A DNA stretch of 64,000 nucleotides from Adiantum capillus-veneris (lineage: Eukaryota; Streptophyta; Polypodiopsida; Polypodiales; Pteridaceae): the NCBI GenBank assembly GCA_014529385.2, contig CM043957.1:87516381-87580380 (forward strand), in the 5' to 3' direction. How positions within the stretch are numbered: position 1 is the first letter of the stretch; every line of letters starts with the position of its first letter. A model generated the notes under the pieces. It ran no database searches. It was given only the letters and a program-made list of their open reading frames with translations, and was not told where the DNA came from. The translations under genes were made by a program, and so were the position numbers. Below are positions 1 through 11,800 of the stretch, in pieces.

Positions 1-452
1 AGTAACCCGCAAAATAAGAACACTGACCAGTAACCTTATGCTGATTATGTTCTTGCAAAACAACTATGTTTGCCCTACACACTGCAAAATACTGTGCTTA
101 GATTTTTGTCTGCATTAAGCTATGTACAGAAACCTTAGAAGTATATACGTTAACCACAAAGGGCATACATCTGCAAGCGAGCGCAGCCTTGATAACCTTT
201 GCCGAAACGAAGACCAGAGCAGCGGACGACTGTGCAGAAAGAGCTGAGCAGGGTCGCTGAATAGCGGTCGAGCTGAGGCCTGCGCACGCCACTGAGTAGC
301 GTGCAGAGGGTACAGCAGGGGCAGGTCGAAAGTCAGACAACGCGCAGAGGTAGAGGGTGCAGGGCTGAAGGCAGCGCGCTGAGGCTAACGACGCGCAGGG
401 AAGCTTACGCGCAGAGCAGAATCTGTATCACTCGTGCTTGCGCTTGCGCGCG

Positions 453-498
<46 letters not shown>

Positions 499-884
499 AC
501 ACACACACACACACACATCTCCTTCCACTTCTGCATTCCCACTTTCACATGGTGATAGAGTTGATCAATTTTGCGTTTCTCACATATACTTGTTCAAAGT
601 TGACACATTGGTGCTCTTATTGGTTTTTGAATAAGGTGAGATGGGTTAAAACACCTTCAATAAATCATGCGCGGGTTTACTAGGACAGGCTTTTTAGATG
701 GTGATATTTCAAACTTATGTGGGTCAAATTAAGCTCATTTCACCTTTCATTTATGTCCCTTCCGGCTTGTTTATGGCGTTTGACTGACAGGAATCTTGTA
801 TCTTTTAGTAAATATGTGTAGACCACTTGCTGCTTATGTTCTGAAAATCTGCAACCTTTTTCCAACTATGTGATTTGATTGCAG
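1..884 (+). other. Intronic sequence upstream of first visible HflX exon
   Basis: No coding exon of the downstream gene is visible here. The stretch ends in an acceptor (pyrimidine-rich, then TTGATTGCAG at 875-884). A GC-rich block at about 190-440 with repeated GCAGCGCG/GCAGAG words precedes a (GC)n(CA)n microsatellite. Short reading frames in this block are made of the repeat itself and are not believable genes. Confidence 0.6.
445..517. repeat. (GC)n(CA)n compound microsatellite
   Basis: An alternating GC tract of about 16 bases runs directly into about 56 bases of CA repeat with one interruption (CACCACAC). It lies in intronic DNA. Confidence 0.95.
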
Positions 885-998
885 GTTGGTTATACAAATG
901 CTGGGAAAAGCACTCTTCTCAACAGGCTCAGTGGTGCAGATGTATTAGCTGAGGATCGCCTGTTTGCCACCCTTGATCCCACTACAAGAAGGATTGAT
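885..998 (+). CDS. HFLX: HflX exon: P-loop and switch I
   Basis: This exon of 114 nt (38 codons) follows the acceptor TTGCAG and ends before donor GTAATT. It encodes VGYTNAGKS (P-loop, GX4GKS) and the [13 protein letters not shown] segment typical of HflX/Obg-type GTPases. It ends in phase 0 after an Asp codon. The following intron is only 95 bp (999-1093). Confidence 0.95.
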
Positions 999-2490
999 GT
1001 AATTCTTATTAAAATTGGTTGCCACCCCAACAAGTCTAACAGGCTCTATGGTTGCTATTGAAGTAGGGATTTGATCATATTTTCTGTTTTCAGCTACCAA
1101 ATGGGAATGAGTGCCTTTTAACTGATACCGTGGGGTTTATACAGAAGCTTCCTACACAATTGGTACTTCTTCTCTTTCCTCACTGTTGAAATTGTTGTGA
1201 AAGATATCTACGCGAACAGAAATCTAGCAGGCAGAGGTGAGCTACGGGATAGGGCAGGCAGTGAGGGTGCTGTTGTGACTCGTGAGGGTCTACATGGGCA
1301 GTGTTGTATTGATACGTGAGCAGGTGTTGCAACACAAGCAGGTAAAAAAAAGGTTTCGATAGCAGGTAAACAAAAAGCAGCGCGAGGGCAGCCCTTTGCA
1401 GCGTGAAGGCAGCGTGAGGGCAGCTCTTTCTCTCTCTGAGGGCAGCACGAGGGCAGCTCTCTCTCTGGGAGGCAGGTGCACGCGGCAACAAGGCTGCAAG
1501 TGCCTCACACGCTGACTTCGGGGATGACGATAGTTATGAAACTCCACCTAAATCAAAAGCAACATTTAGGCGGAGGATTCGAGAGAGCACACTTTCGCCA
1601 GGTTCTGTGAGAGAAGAGAAACTTTCTAAAGTGAAAGATGACTTAATGTATGAGAAGGTACAGGTGATGATTAAGGCGGAGCTGAGCCTTTTGAGGGGTG
1701 ACATTGAAAAAGAGATGTATGCAAATGGGGAGACCTACAAAAAAGCTATGAATGTAATGGAATGTGTGATGCAAAAAAGATTAGAAGATGCACTTGCTGC
1801 TTTTGAAACCCGGAAATAAAAATGAAAGAATGCATGAATGAAAAGGAGGCATTGATCGAAGCACTTAAGGGAGAACTTGCAGCTTGTACCCCTAGAAAGG
1901 AGGGAAAATTAACCCTCAATGATAAAGGAGCTCGAAAGCATTAAGGAGAAGAAAAAACTCTACGTGAAGAGGAAGAGCAGAAGGCACGAACAACCTCTTC
2001 ATGGGCGGAGCAGCATCTATTGAAAACACAAGAAAAGGTTGATAAAGCTGGAAAGTGGATCGAGGACGCAAAGAAAGGAAAAGATAAGATGCATGAAGCC
2101 ACATCGACATCCACTATTATCAAAATGACAATTGAGGAGGAGCAAAAGAGGAAGACTAGAGCCCTTCATGTGCGTGTTACAAGTCTCAAAAACACTGGAA
2201 AAGTAGAAGAAGTGACAACTCTTGAAACGCATGGGCATTTTTGAACCCACACACACAGGTGCTTGGAGAGTGGGAAAGAAGGGAAGTGATGAGAAAGGAA
2301 GTTCCAAGGAAAGAGCACTGATTATACGTTTCCCTACGGTGGAAGCTAGCAAGGAATTCCTAGAAGAAGCAACCCCAAAATCAGCTTCTCTCTCAAAATT
2401 GGACGTCCCTAGCAGAGATACCTTGTAGATTCTATCAGAGTGTGCAGTGGAAGGGGAGAGAATGGAGACAATGGAACACCATGAGACACA

Positions 2491-2536
<46 letters not shown>

Positions 2537-2539
2537 CAC

Positions 2540-2621
<82 letters not shown>

Positions 2622-2816
2622 TGAAATGTTATATTAACGTCTTCAAAGGCCAAAGTGACCTATGAGACCAGAAAGTTACAATGTGGTGGATCTGATACAA
2701 AGTCAGAGTAACAAGATGACAAAATGACAGAATGACAAAAAGACAAAATAAAATACTATGGAATCCTAGACTGTTGGGTGTGGACTAAGCAGCTAAAACA
2801 GCTAGCTGGGATAGCT

Positions 2817-2893
<77 letters not shown>

Positions 2894-5800
2894 TGGCAAG
2901 CCAATATACCTAGATGGCGAATCATGTACAATGATGAGACTAATGAAAAGAGGGCGCCCTTGGTCCTATATATAGGAGAATAGGGGTAGGTCGGGCAAAT
3001 GCCTAATAAATTACCCTACCTAATAAGTGACCCTTCAATATAAACGGGGGAATGTGAAGTGACCAAAACAGGTCTAAGTGGGCAATGTGTTGAAGCAACC
3101 CTAAATGTGCTTGAGATCCCTGTGTAGCAGGTGTACGGGTGGCCAACCCACAACAAGGGCTAGTGCACGTGAAAGTGAGGAGCCAGTAGACAGGGTGCAA
3201 AGCATCTGGTGATGACAAAAATCTAACACCCCTCCTCAACAATAGATGCGGAGAAGCTGTCGAGGAAGAAATGCAACACGCCTGGTAAATTTGGAGAAGA
3301 TGTGAATCCCGGAGAAGAGGATGATGACGCCAGCCAAACAACACGACAATCCGTATAGCAGCAATGTGACGATGACCAAAGGTAAGGCAAATCTGATCAA
3401 GTCACACAAGGAAGCTGATGCAGTGGCAAGCTACGGAAGAAGGCGCTGAAGAGTATATATATAAGGAAGTGACCTAAGATGAGTGTCCAATAGCCCATCG
3501 GTGATGATCACCACTAAGATGGAGGAAACCCAGTGTAGCAGCGTGCATGGAAAATGTGGGGACTTGCACTGAAGAGGAACACTTTGACCACAAGGAGAGG
3601 AAGCTGCCAAGGTGGGAAAACCGGTAGCAGGTCCAGGTCCAAGTCATAGAAGCTCGAGCAGAAGAGGGGAGGAAGAGCGGGATGGAAGAAGAGGCTCAGT
3701 AGGAAGGCATTGTCCTCCATAATAGACAAGATGAGGGAGAAGCAATCCAAGGAGTGGCTATCCCTGAGTAGAGGCTACAATATCTGCAATCATTCGGTAG
3801 AAAAGAGTCGTCTTGAGGGTATATAAGCTGCAATATGATCTGTCGTTCCAAGGTACACACACAATATCAGACAAAAGAGAGCCAGAAGAGATCCTGGCAA
3901 AGTCAACCTGTTGAGCACATCCACCACTGGGGTCTGGACAAAATATCCAAGAGAGAGTCTGCAAGTGCAAGGAAGAAATCCCCCCCTGGGAAGGTAATGG
4001 AATGTGGTGAGGTAAAGAACGTCTGAGAGGATGCATCGGGTAGAATGATCGTGTGTAGAAGTCATAACCTCGGAGTAGACAAGCAAAGCAAGAATCATCC
4101 AAGAGGTCTTCACTGTGTAAGTAGTGCATAGGTATATCCAATCTGCAAGTGGAGGAGCCACATGACCAAGCATAAACAAGGAAGGGGCTCTACCAAGTAG
4201 AGGCAAGGCAAAAAACCCACCATGGGAGCAGTGTGCCGGAAGAGACCCTGCAGGCATCCAAAATTCAAATGCCAGAGGAGACTCATATCTAGGAGTACAT
4301 GTCCAAAAGAAGTGTCTGACGTGGCAAGAGGCATGGGTCTATCATACAGAGAACCAATGAAGGAGGTGGATAGGGCAATCCCAAATAGAAGACAACAGTT
4401 GAGGGAGAGGGAGGGAGGGTTACTGAGGGAGAAGTAGCAGTGGAAATCACAACCACATCCACATAAGTACCGTACCAATCCAATCCCCTGCATCTTCCTG
4501 AGGGCAAGAGAACCTCGAGGAGGGAAGATTTGCAATGTCGAGGAGATCCGTCCGTTGTGCCAGAACCTATATCTGAGTCCACGTCTCAGTGTCGGAGAAG
4601 GAGCAAAGCTGAAATGCGATCTGAAAACACGCCGTGTAAGCGCGACACCGGTGTGCGGGTAGGGGTAAAGACCTGTGAATCAGAAAGGGTAACTGAAGGG
4701 AACCTGACGAGGCAAAGGGGAAGGTGCTGTCCATGCCGGAAAATTGCAGCAAAGGGGGTGGAATGCTGCTGTAAACAGAGCATCGAGAGTGTCGGGGGAC
4801 ACCAAGTGCTGAAGGTTGGGGCACGAGGACGGGTGGGGCACAAACTCCCGGCTGAAAATCAGGGAAAGCAGGCCCAAATCTGAGTGTAATGTAGCCAACA
4901 GACGGTGCCGGGCAGCAATGAAGAAACCTTAGGTAGCCGAGGACGATGGACACCGGCTGGAGATGAAGCAAGAGTTGCTGAGCAAGGAACAAATCTGAAA
5001 ACAAAAGGTCAAAAGACTGTAGTGGACAGCAATGGATAACTTGTGGTGCCAAGGATGGTGAAGCTCCGACAAAGAATGAGAACCAATCGCTGATGGTACT
5101 AAGCTGTAAAATGCAAGGTGTGTTGTGACCTCCTGCTGAAAAACGCAAAGCTGCCAGAAGAAAAAAAAAAAAACGCAGGATCAGCTTGGTCAAAAAACGC
5201 TAGCAAAGGATAAGTCTGAGGGATGGGCGCTGTGGAGAAGAACCCTCTGCTTGCAAGAAACACTGACCAACAAAAAATGCTGAGGCATAAGCAAAACGCC
5301 AGCAGATGGGTGTAGGAGAGGAGATGCTGGGGGGAGGAGAAATGCAAAAGCTGAAAACGGCGGCAAGCTGCCCAAAACACTAGGGTAAAAAAAAACGCAG
5401 CCAGCAGCCGAGGGTTTTTTCGCGATGGAACTCCCTACAATGGTCTCCTTGTTGATGGCAATGGCAGATCTACATCCTGGTGCTCCGATACCATGCTCTG
5501 ATACCATGTCAAAGTGTGCAGCGGAAGGGGAGAGGATGAGATAGCGAAAGGCTGGCAAGCCAATATACTCGAGATGGCGAATCATGTACAATGATGAGAC
5601 TAATGAAAAGAGGACGCCCTACTCCTATATATTGGAGAATAGGGGTAGGTTGGGCAAATGCCTAATAAATCGCCCTACCTAATAAATGACCCTCCAGTGT
5701 AAATGGGGGAATGTGAAGTGACCAAAACAGGTCTAAGTGGGCAATGTGCTGAAACAACCCGAAATGCGCCTGAGATTTCTATGCAGCAGGTGTACGGGTG

Positions 5801-8800
5801 GCCCAACCCACAACCAAGGCCAATGCACGTGAAAGTGAGGAGCCTATAGACAGGGTGCGAAGTATCTGGTGATGACAAAAATCTAACAGATTCGACCTTG
5901 AGCGGCCAAGTGTCGAGCTTGCCTCTTTGAAGTAATTCCTAGTACCCACCAACTTTATAAAGTGTCGCGTGGTCCGAAATGACTTTGAACTGAGCCTAGA
6001 CATACTTTTACTGCTCGGATTTCAGTGCCGACTGGCCTGGCCAACTCATGGCGACCTAACCTTTACTGTTGTGGGTGAAACTCTCGATCGTCGGCCGTTT
6101 CACACTGGCCATACAATGTCAGACCATTTGTGACTTTAAAAAGATTGTCCCAAAAATTAAAGAAAAATCAAGGGAAGGAAACCAATAACTAAGGTTAGTG
6201 GTTGTCATAGCCTTGTGATAAGGAGACCACTTGTAGACAGGATGTGCGATCTTTGCATAGAGGACGTGGGTCGAGAGTGTGGCAGTCCCATTCAAAGAGG
6301 AGCTTCAGCCCCTCATTCGTATTGTTCGGAAGAGATGAGCAAGCCAGCTATATGTGGGTCAGAGTGAGAGTGGAGAGAGGGTGGCCATTCTACATTGCAA
6401 TATGCTATTTTGTCCCTAGCACATCTCATTATGCATCGCCCAAGGGGCAGTCACCGTACATGATATTGGATGATGACATGTTCTCTAGGATGGAGATGTC
6501 ATTCTCCTAGGAGACTTTAATGCTAGGATGGGCCAATCTCTGACAGCTTTCTACGATACCTAAGAGGAAATGTTGAGAGAATTGGATGCCAATGATATGG
6601 TATTGGCCAGTGTTCGTAGGATGAGGAGCACACTGGATATGGGGGATATCTGATAGATATGGGGATTGCACATGGACTGGCCATCTTGAATGGCCTCCAA
6701 AGATTTCATGCATTGAGTGGGTTCACTTGTTTTTCTCATAGACATGGGGCTAGCACAATGGATTATGTTTTACCTCAACCTAGTTTTATACCCTCTATTT
6801 AGGACTTTACAGTCGCGGGTCCTAGCCTATCGGGGTAGCAATAGATGATGCCCTCCTCACATTTACTGTCTCATTCCAATTCAGCACAATTCGACTGGCA
6901 TAGACATCTATGCATACCTCAAACGTTTATGCACAGAGGTTCTAGGAGACCTCTAGAGGAGCTCACTTATATATTGACAGAGAGACTCTAGGATGTAGTA
7001 GTAGAGGCATACCCACACAAAGAGCCTGGGCAGCGACGTTTTGGGAGCATACCCCAAAATAGCTGGTATGATGAGGAGTGTAGAGAGACGGGAGCCCGAC
7101 TTCAGAGGAGGTACTTCTAGGAGTCATTACTCACAGGCAGTCACGGATTGCTTCTCGACACTTGGTAGGACAGAAGAAGAGAGCGTTTCTAGCTCGACTA
7201 GAGCAGGATTTATACCAGTTGTGTTTTAGCCAGGATTTAGGCGAGGCATGGCGACTCTTCCATGGGCATTCTGCCCCACCATGCATCACTTCTACGGAGG
7301 TATGGGGTTAGTATGTATCATCTCTCTACACAGTCTTGGGGCAGCCACCTCTTCCAGATCCTCCAGAGCCATGTCCATATGCGCTTTCTTCACCCGGGCG
7401 AGATGGTAAAGAAAGCCATTGACAAGATGAGGACCAGAGACCATATGATCACGATGGCCTAATAGTAGAGCATTTTATACATGCCAAATATCTGCTTGCA
7501 GAGCTTCTAGCAGTGATGTTCAACCGTGCCATGTGCGAGGGCCTACTGATACTTGGAGTTTTTCTACTATCGTACCTATCTTTAAGTCAGGGGAATCTAT
7601 GGAGCCTGGGAACAACTGTACTATCATGATTGGACACACATTGGCACGGTTGCTTGTATCCATCCTTGAGCAGCAGTTGAGTAGATGGGTAGAGAGAGAG
7701 GGGTGTACGGATAGCAGAACAAGTGGGTTTCAGTAGAGGTTTCTCTTCTCTTGATCATATTCTGACACTGAGAGCCATTATTGAGGAGGGGAGATCACAT
7801 GGGAGATGGCTCTATTGTTGCTTTGTGGATTTCGGCAAAGCCTTTGATACAGTGCCCAGAGCTAGATTGATGCGCAGACTGCTAGAGATGGTTGTACCCA
7901 TAGAGTTGATTTGGGTGATCATTGCTCTATAGAAGGGGCATGTATGTACTTTTGAGGGGATTTTTGTTTTGGTTCACTCCACTATCGGGTGAAACAGGGC
8001 TGCCAACTATCTCCTATACTATTTGGCATGTATGTGGATGAGGTTTTTGACTACATTGAGAGGGATGGTGATAGAGGAGCACAGTTAGCAGGGACATGGA
8101 TCCCATCCCACCTATACTAGAGGTATAGGTGTTGACAGAGCCATTGAGTTGGGGAGAGCTAGACGCCCAAGTCTACGAGGGCGACCACGACATCGACGGA
8201 GGCTCCTTCAGAGGATCGGGACTATCCCAGCATGACATGGAAGACGTCCAATACGGCTATTTACAGAGGACATTGACGACGACTCTTCAACGACCGATGC
8301 AATACTTTCTCGGACAATGCCCGATGCCGGCATCCTTGGGCATTGATGATGATGATGATTTTAGTTTTTCACTTTACTTCATTTTTATTTTGTGTCCCGA
8401 CATTGTATTAGATCTATCATGGTTGTATCGGTTTAGTCTCGTAGGTCATTTTGGTCTTTTGAAGACGTTTAATATAACATTTCATTTCATTCTCTCTCTC
8501 TCTCTCTAATGTTGGATGCATCCAACGTCAGCAACCATTTTCATCTTCTCATGGACATTATTTTTTCATTTGCTATGTATATATTCATGGGCTCACATTG
8601 AGTTTCAAGTTGTATCTGTTTATTCACTTTATGTACTTTGGGCGGCCGGCCATAACCTTGAAAACCATAGGTATATAAGTGAATGTAGCTCATGTGAAAG
8701 AGAAGATATCATTTTGAGAGAAACCTAGAGTAGAGAAGGAGAAGGAGAAGGCTATGGAGGTGGAAACATGGAGCCGCATGTACTCTCTTCACGGACCGAT

Positions 8801-11800
8801 TATATATATGTAATGAAGATGAGTTCTTTTGTCTTTCTCTTGCTTTTCATTAAGTTATGTATTAGTGTCTTGATGGTGTAGATTAAGAACTAATCGCTCC
8901 CTAATTCTTGACTGTCTATTGTATGTTTGATTCTAGTAGTATTTGCATGATTAGATGAGTGTAGATTAAGGATTTGTGCATGGATTGCTCTAAGCATAAC
9001 TCCATGAGCTTGGGTGAGCTTATGATTAGGATGTGACTACGAGGATTAGTAGAGAATGCAACGATTAACAACCTTGATTAGCATAAGGGTTAGCATGTGT
9101 GCATATACTAATCTCCTTCATTAGTTCTCTTCTTCCTATCGTAGATAATTTATGTGATTTCCCTACTCAATTTTATCTTATTTCTTTCACACAATCACCC
9201 ATGTGTGATGTTTCCATGTCCTAGCGGGGTCGCTACCATCCTTGGATTGATAATTTTGTTGATTCTTTGGAGCTATGCTACGAGAAGTGAACATTTGGCG
9301 TCGTTGTCGGAGACGGTAGCTTAAGCTAGAGGAGAATTTTTGAGTATAATCGAGTGTTTAGGAGTAGATTTAGATAGAAAACCCTCAATTCTCACTAATT
9401 TTTGACTAATCCAATACCAATTCAAGTGCTTTACATGTGTGTATGCGTAAGTAGAGGTTTAGTCATCACTCTTTTGATATGAAATTGTAAATTTTTTGAC
9501 TCAAATTGAGTGATTTTTGAGTGTAATTAATGAATTTTCTCTAATTAGGTTCTCTAATTACTCTCTAATCACATGTGCTTTATGTGCTATACATAGTTAA
9601 ATCATTGATTAGAGTTGTGATTATTATCTTTATTTGTTTAATCTCATTGAAAATGATGTTACACATAAGATCGTGCTCAATTGATTGTAGGTAAAATGTC
9701 GTTAAGTGATCGCTAGTATACACACGTATGTAGGCGTCAATTGGAGTTAAAAATCGACGCGTTGCTCATGAAATTGTGAGTGCGCTAATCCACTCAATTG
9801 CTGATTTGATTTGCAAGTTGATTACACAAAAGATTAGTTCAAATTTAAGTGAAGTTAGTATGTTCATGTGTAAATAAAGTGCGCACTTTCGAGTGCTAAT
9901 TATGATTTAATTGGTGCCAATTAGAATTGTGAAAGACAATGATTTGTTTGATGATGTTATGACAATGATGGTTCAGATTTTTTGATTGTTAAAATTGCGT
10001 CGTTAAATCGTCGAAATTACGGTAGAAATTGTGTGCGTGCACTAATTATCGGATTTATGTTTAATTTTGCTAGTTTTTGCACACATAATTGAACTAGTAA
10101 TTGGTTGCAAATTGATGTGTAATTGATTGTATTGCAAAGTGCAAAGCACAATAATGAAGCGTTTGTGTAAAAATTTGTTTAATCGTATCATTAAATTTGT
10201 TAATTTTTGGATCAAAATTGGACAAAAAAGCAAAAAGCGATCAATTTTACATTGATTGATTGTTAAATGCATTGGAAATTGATTGGAATTGTAATCTTGA
10301 TGTTTAAGTGCTGGAAATCAAGCAAATAATTATAAAAAATTAGTCAAATTCTTTTTGATAAATATGTAGCTTGTTCTGCTTGATTTACAGCACTTGGAAT
10401 ATCAAAATTACAATTCCAATCAATTTCCAATGTATTTGACAATCAAATCGATGTAAAATTGATCGTTTTTTGTCTCTTTTTATCTAATTTTGATTAAAAA
10501 ATTAATAAACTTAATGATGCACTTTGGTAAATTTTTGCTCATATGTTTGATTATTATGCTTTGGACTTTGCAATGCAATCAATTACACATCAATTTGCAA
10601 CCAATTATTAGTTCAATTATGTGTGTAAAAACTAGCAAAATTAAGCACAAATCTAATGATTAGTGCACACAATTTTTATCGCAATTTCGACGACATAACG
10701 ACGCAATTTTAACAATAAAAAAATATGAACTATCATTGTCATAACATTATCAAACAATTCATTGTTTTTTACAATTTTAATTGGCACCAATTAAACTATA
10801 ATTAGCACTCGAAAGTGCGCATTTTGTTTACACATAGACATACTAATTGCACTTAAATTTGCACTAATATGTGTAATTAAATTTTAATCAACTTGCAAAT
10901 CAAATCAGAAATTGAGTGGATTAATGCACTCACAATTTCATGAGCGACGCCCCAACTCCAATTGACGATATGTGTATTAGTAACCGCTTAACGATATTTC
11001 ACCTACAATCAATTGAGCACGAAATCTCATGTGTAGCATCATTTTCAATAAAATTAAACAGATAAGGATAATAATCACAACTCTAATCAACGATTTAGCT
11101 ATGTGTAGCACAAAAAGCACATGTGATTAGAGAGTTTAATTAGAGAAAATTCTCTTATTATACACTAAAAAATCACTCAATTTTAGTCAATTTTTAGAAT
11201 TTTATATCAAAAAGTGATAACTAAACCTTTAATTAAGCATACACATGTAAAGCACTTGAATTGGTAGCGGATTAGTCAAAAATTAGTGAGAAATTGTGGA
11301 TTTTCTACTTAAATCTATTCATAATGTTAAGCTTATTGAAAGAATATCGAGATATCTTTGCTTGGTCTTATAAGGATCTCAAGGATATTGATTCAGAAAT
11401 GTATCAACATACTATACCTATGAGAGATGATACAAAACCAAGTAGACAAAGACTATGTATACACTTATAACGAGACATTTGCCAGGAAGATTAAAAAAGA
11501 GATAGAAAAGCTCAAAGATACCGAATTCATTTATGAAATTGAACACACAGATTGGTTATCTCCAAATGTGGTAGTATCCAAGAAAAATAGAAAATTACGG
11601 ATTTGCGTCAATCTCAAGAAAGTGAATGTCACTACGATTAGAGACAACTTTCCTCTACCAATCATTGAACATGTTTTAGAACGAGTTGCAAAAAAAGAAG
11701 TTTACAACTTTTTAGATGGCTTTTCGGAATACAATTAACTTTTGGTTGATCCCAAAGATCAGCATAAAACTGTCTTTGCAAGTGAATGGGGTATTTTTGC

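Larger units (their letters stand above)
2433..3228 (-). repeat. 3' LTR of the non-autonomous element, with nested insertion
   Basis: This LTR matches 5507-5888 at its ends (AGTGTGCAG..GGAAGGGGAGAG and CTGGCAAGCCAATATAC through ATCTAACA). Its outer plus-strand end reads TATC where TGTC is expected. It is about 400 bp longer than its partner because microsatellite and LINE 3'-end sequence is inserted at about 2470-2890. Confidence 0.85.
2433..5888 (-). mobile_element. Non-autonomous LTR retrotransposon, Met-tRNA primer site, no pol
   Basis: Two direct LTRs (2433-3228 and 5507-5888) bracket about 2.3 kb. Perfect 5-bp target duplications GATTC lie at 2428-2432 and 5889-5893. Read on the minus strand, the 5' LTR starts TGTTAGATTTTTG and ends TTTGACA. 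It is followed at once by the primer-binding site TGGTATCAGAGC (plus-strand 5506-5495), complementary to initiator Met-tRNA as in copia-type elements. A polypurine tract, TGAGGAGGGG, abuts the 3' LTR at 3229-3240. The interior has no gag, protease, integrase or RT that I can recognise, so it must depend on proteins from another element. Confidence 0.85.

Noticed and set aside
301-683. Open frames rich in Thr-His across the (CA)n tract
   Set aside because: They are translations of a dinucleotide repeat in three frames and have no codon or domain signal.
1607-1819. Independent host gene for a small coiled-coil protein
   Set aside because: The frame is flanked by related broken frames to 2427 and sits in an intron rich in mobile elements, so a retroelement ORF1-like origin is more likely.
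3758-5193. Minus-strand frames of 120-208 codons in the non-autonomous element
   Set aside because: They lack any motif, overlap each other in different frames and sit in an element whose cis sites alone are conserved.
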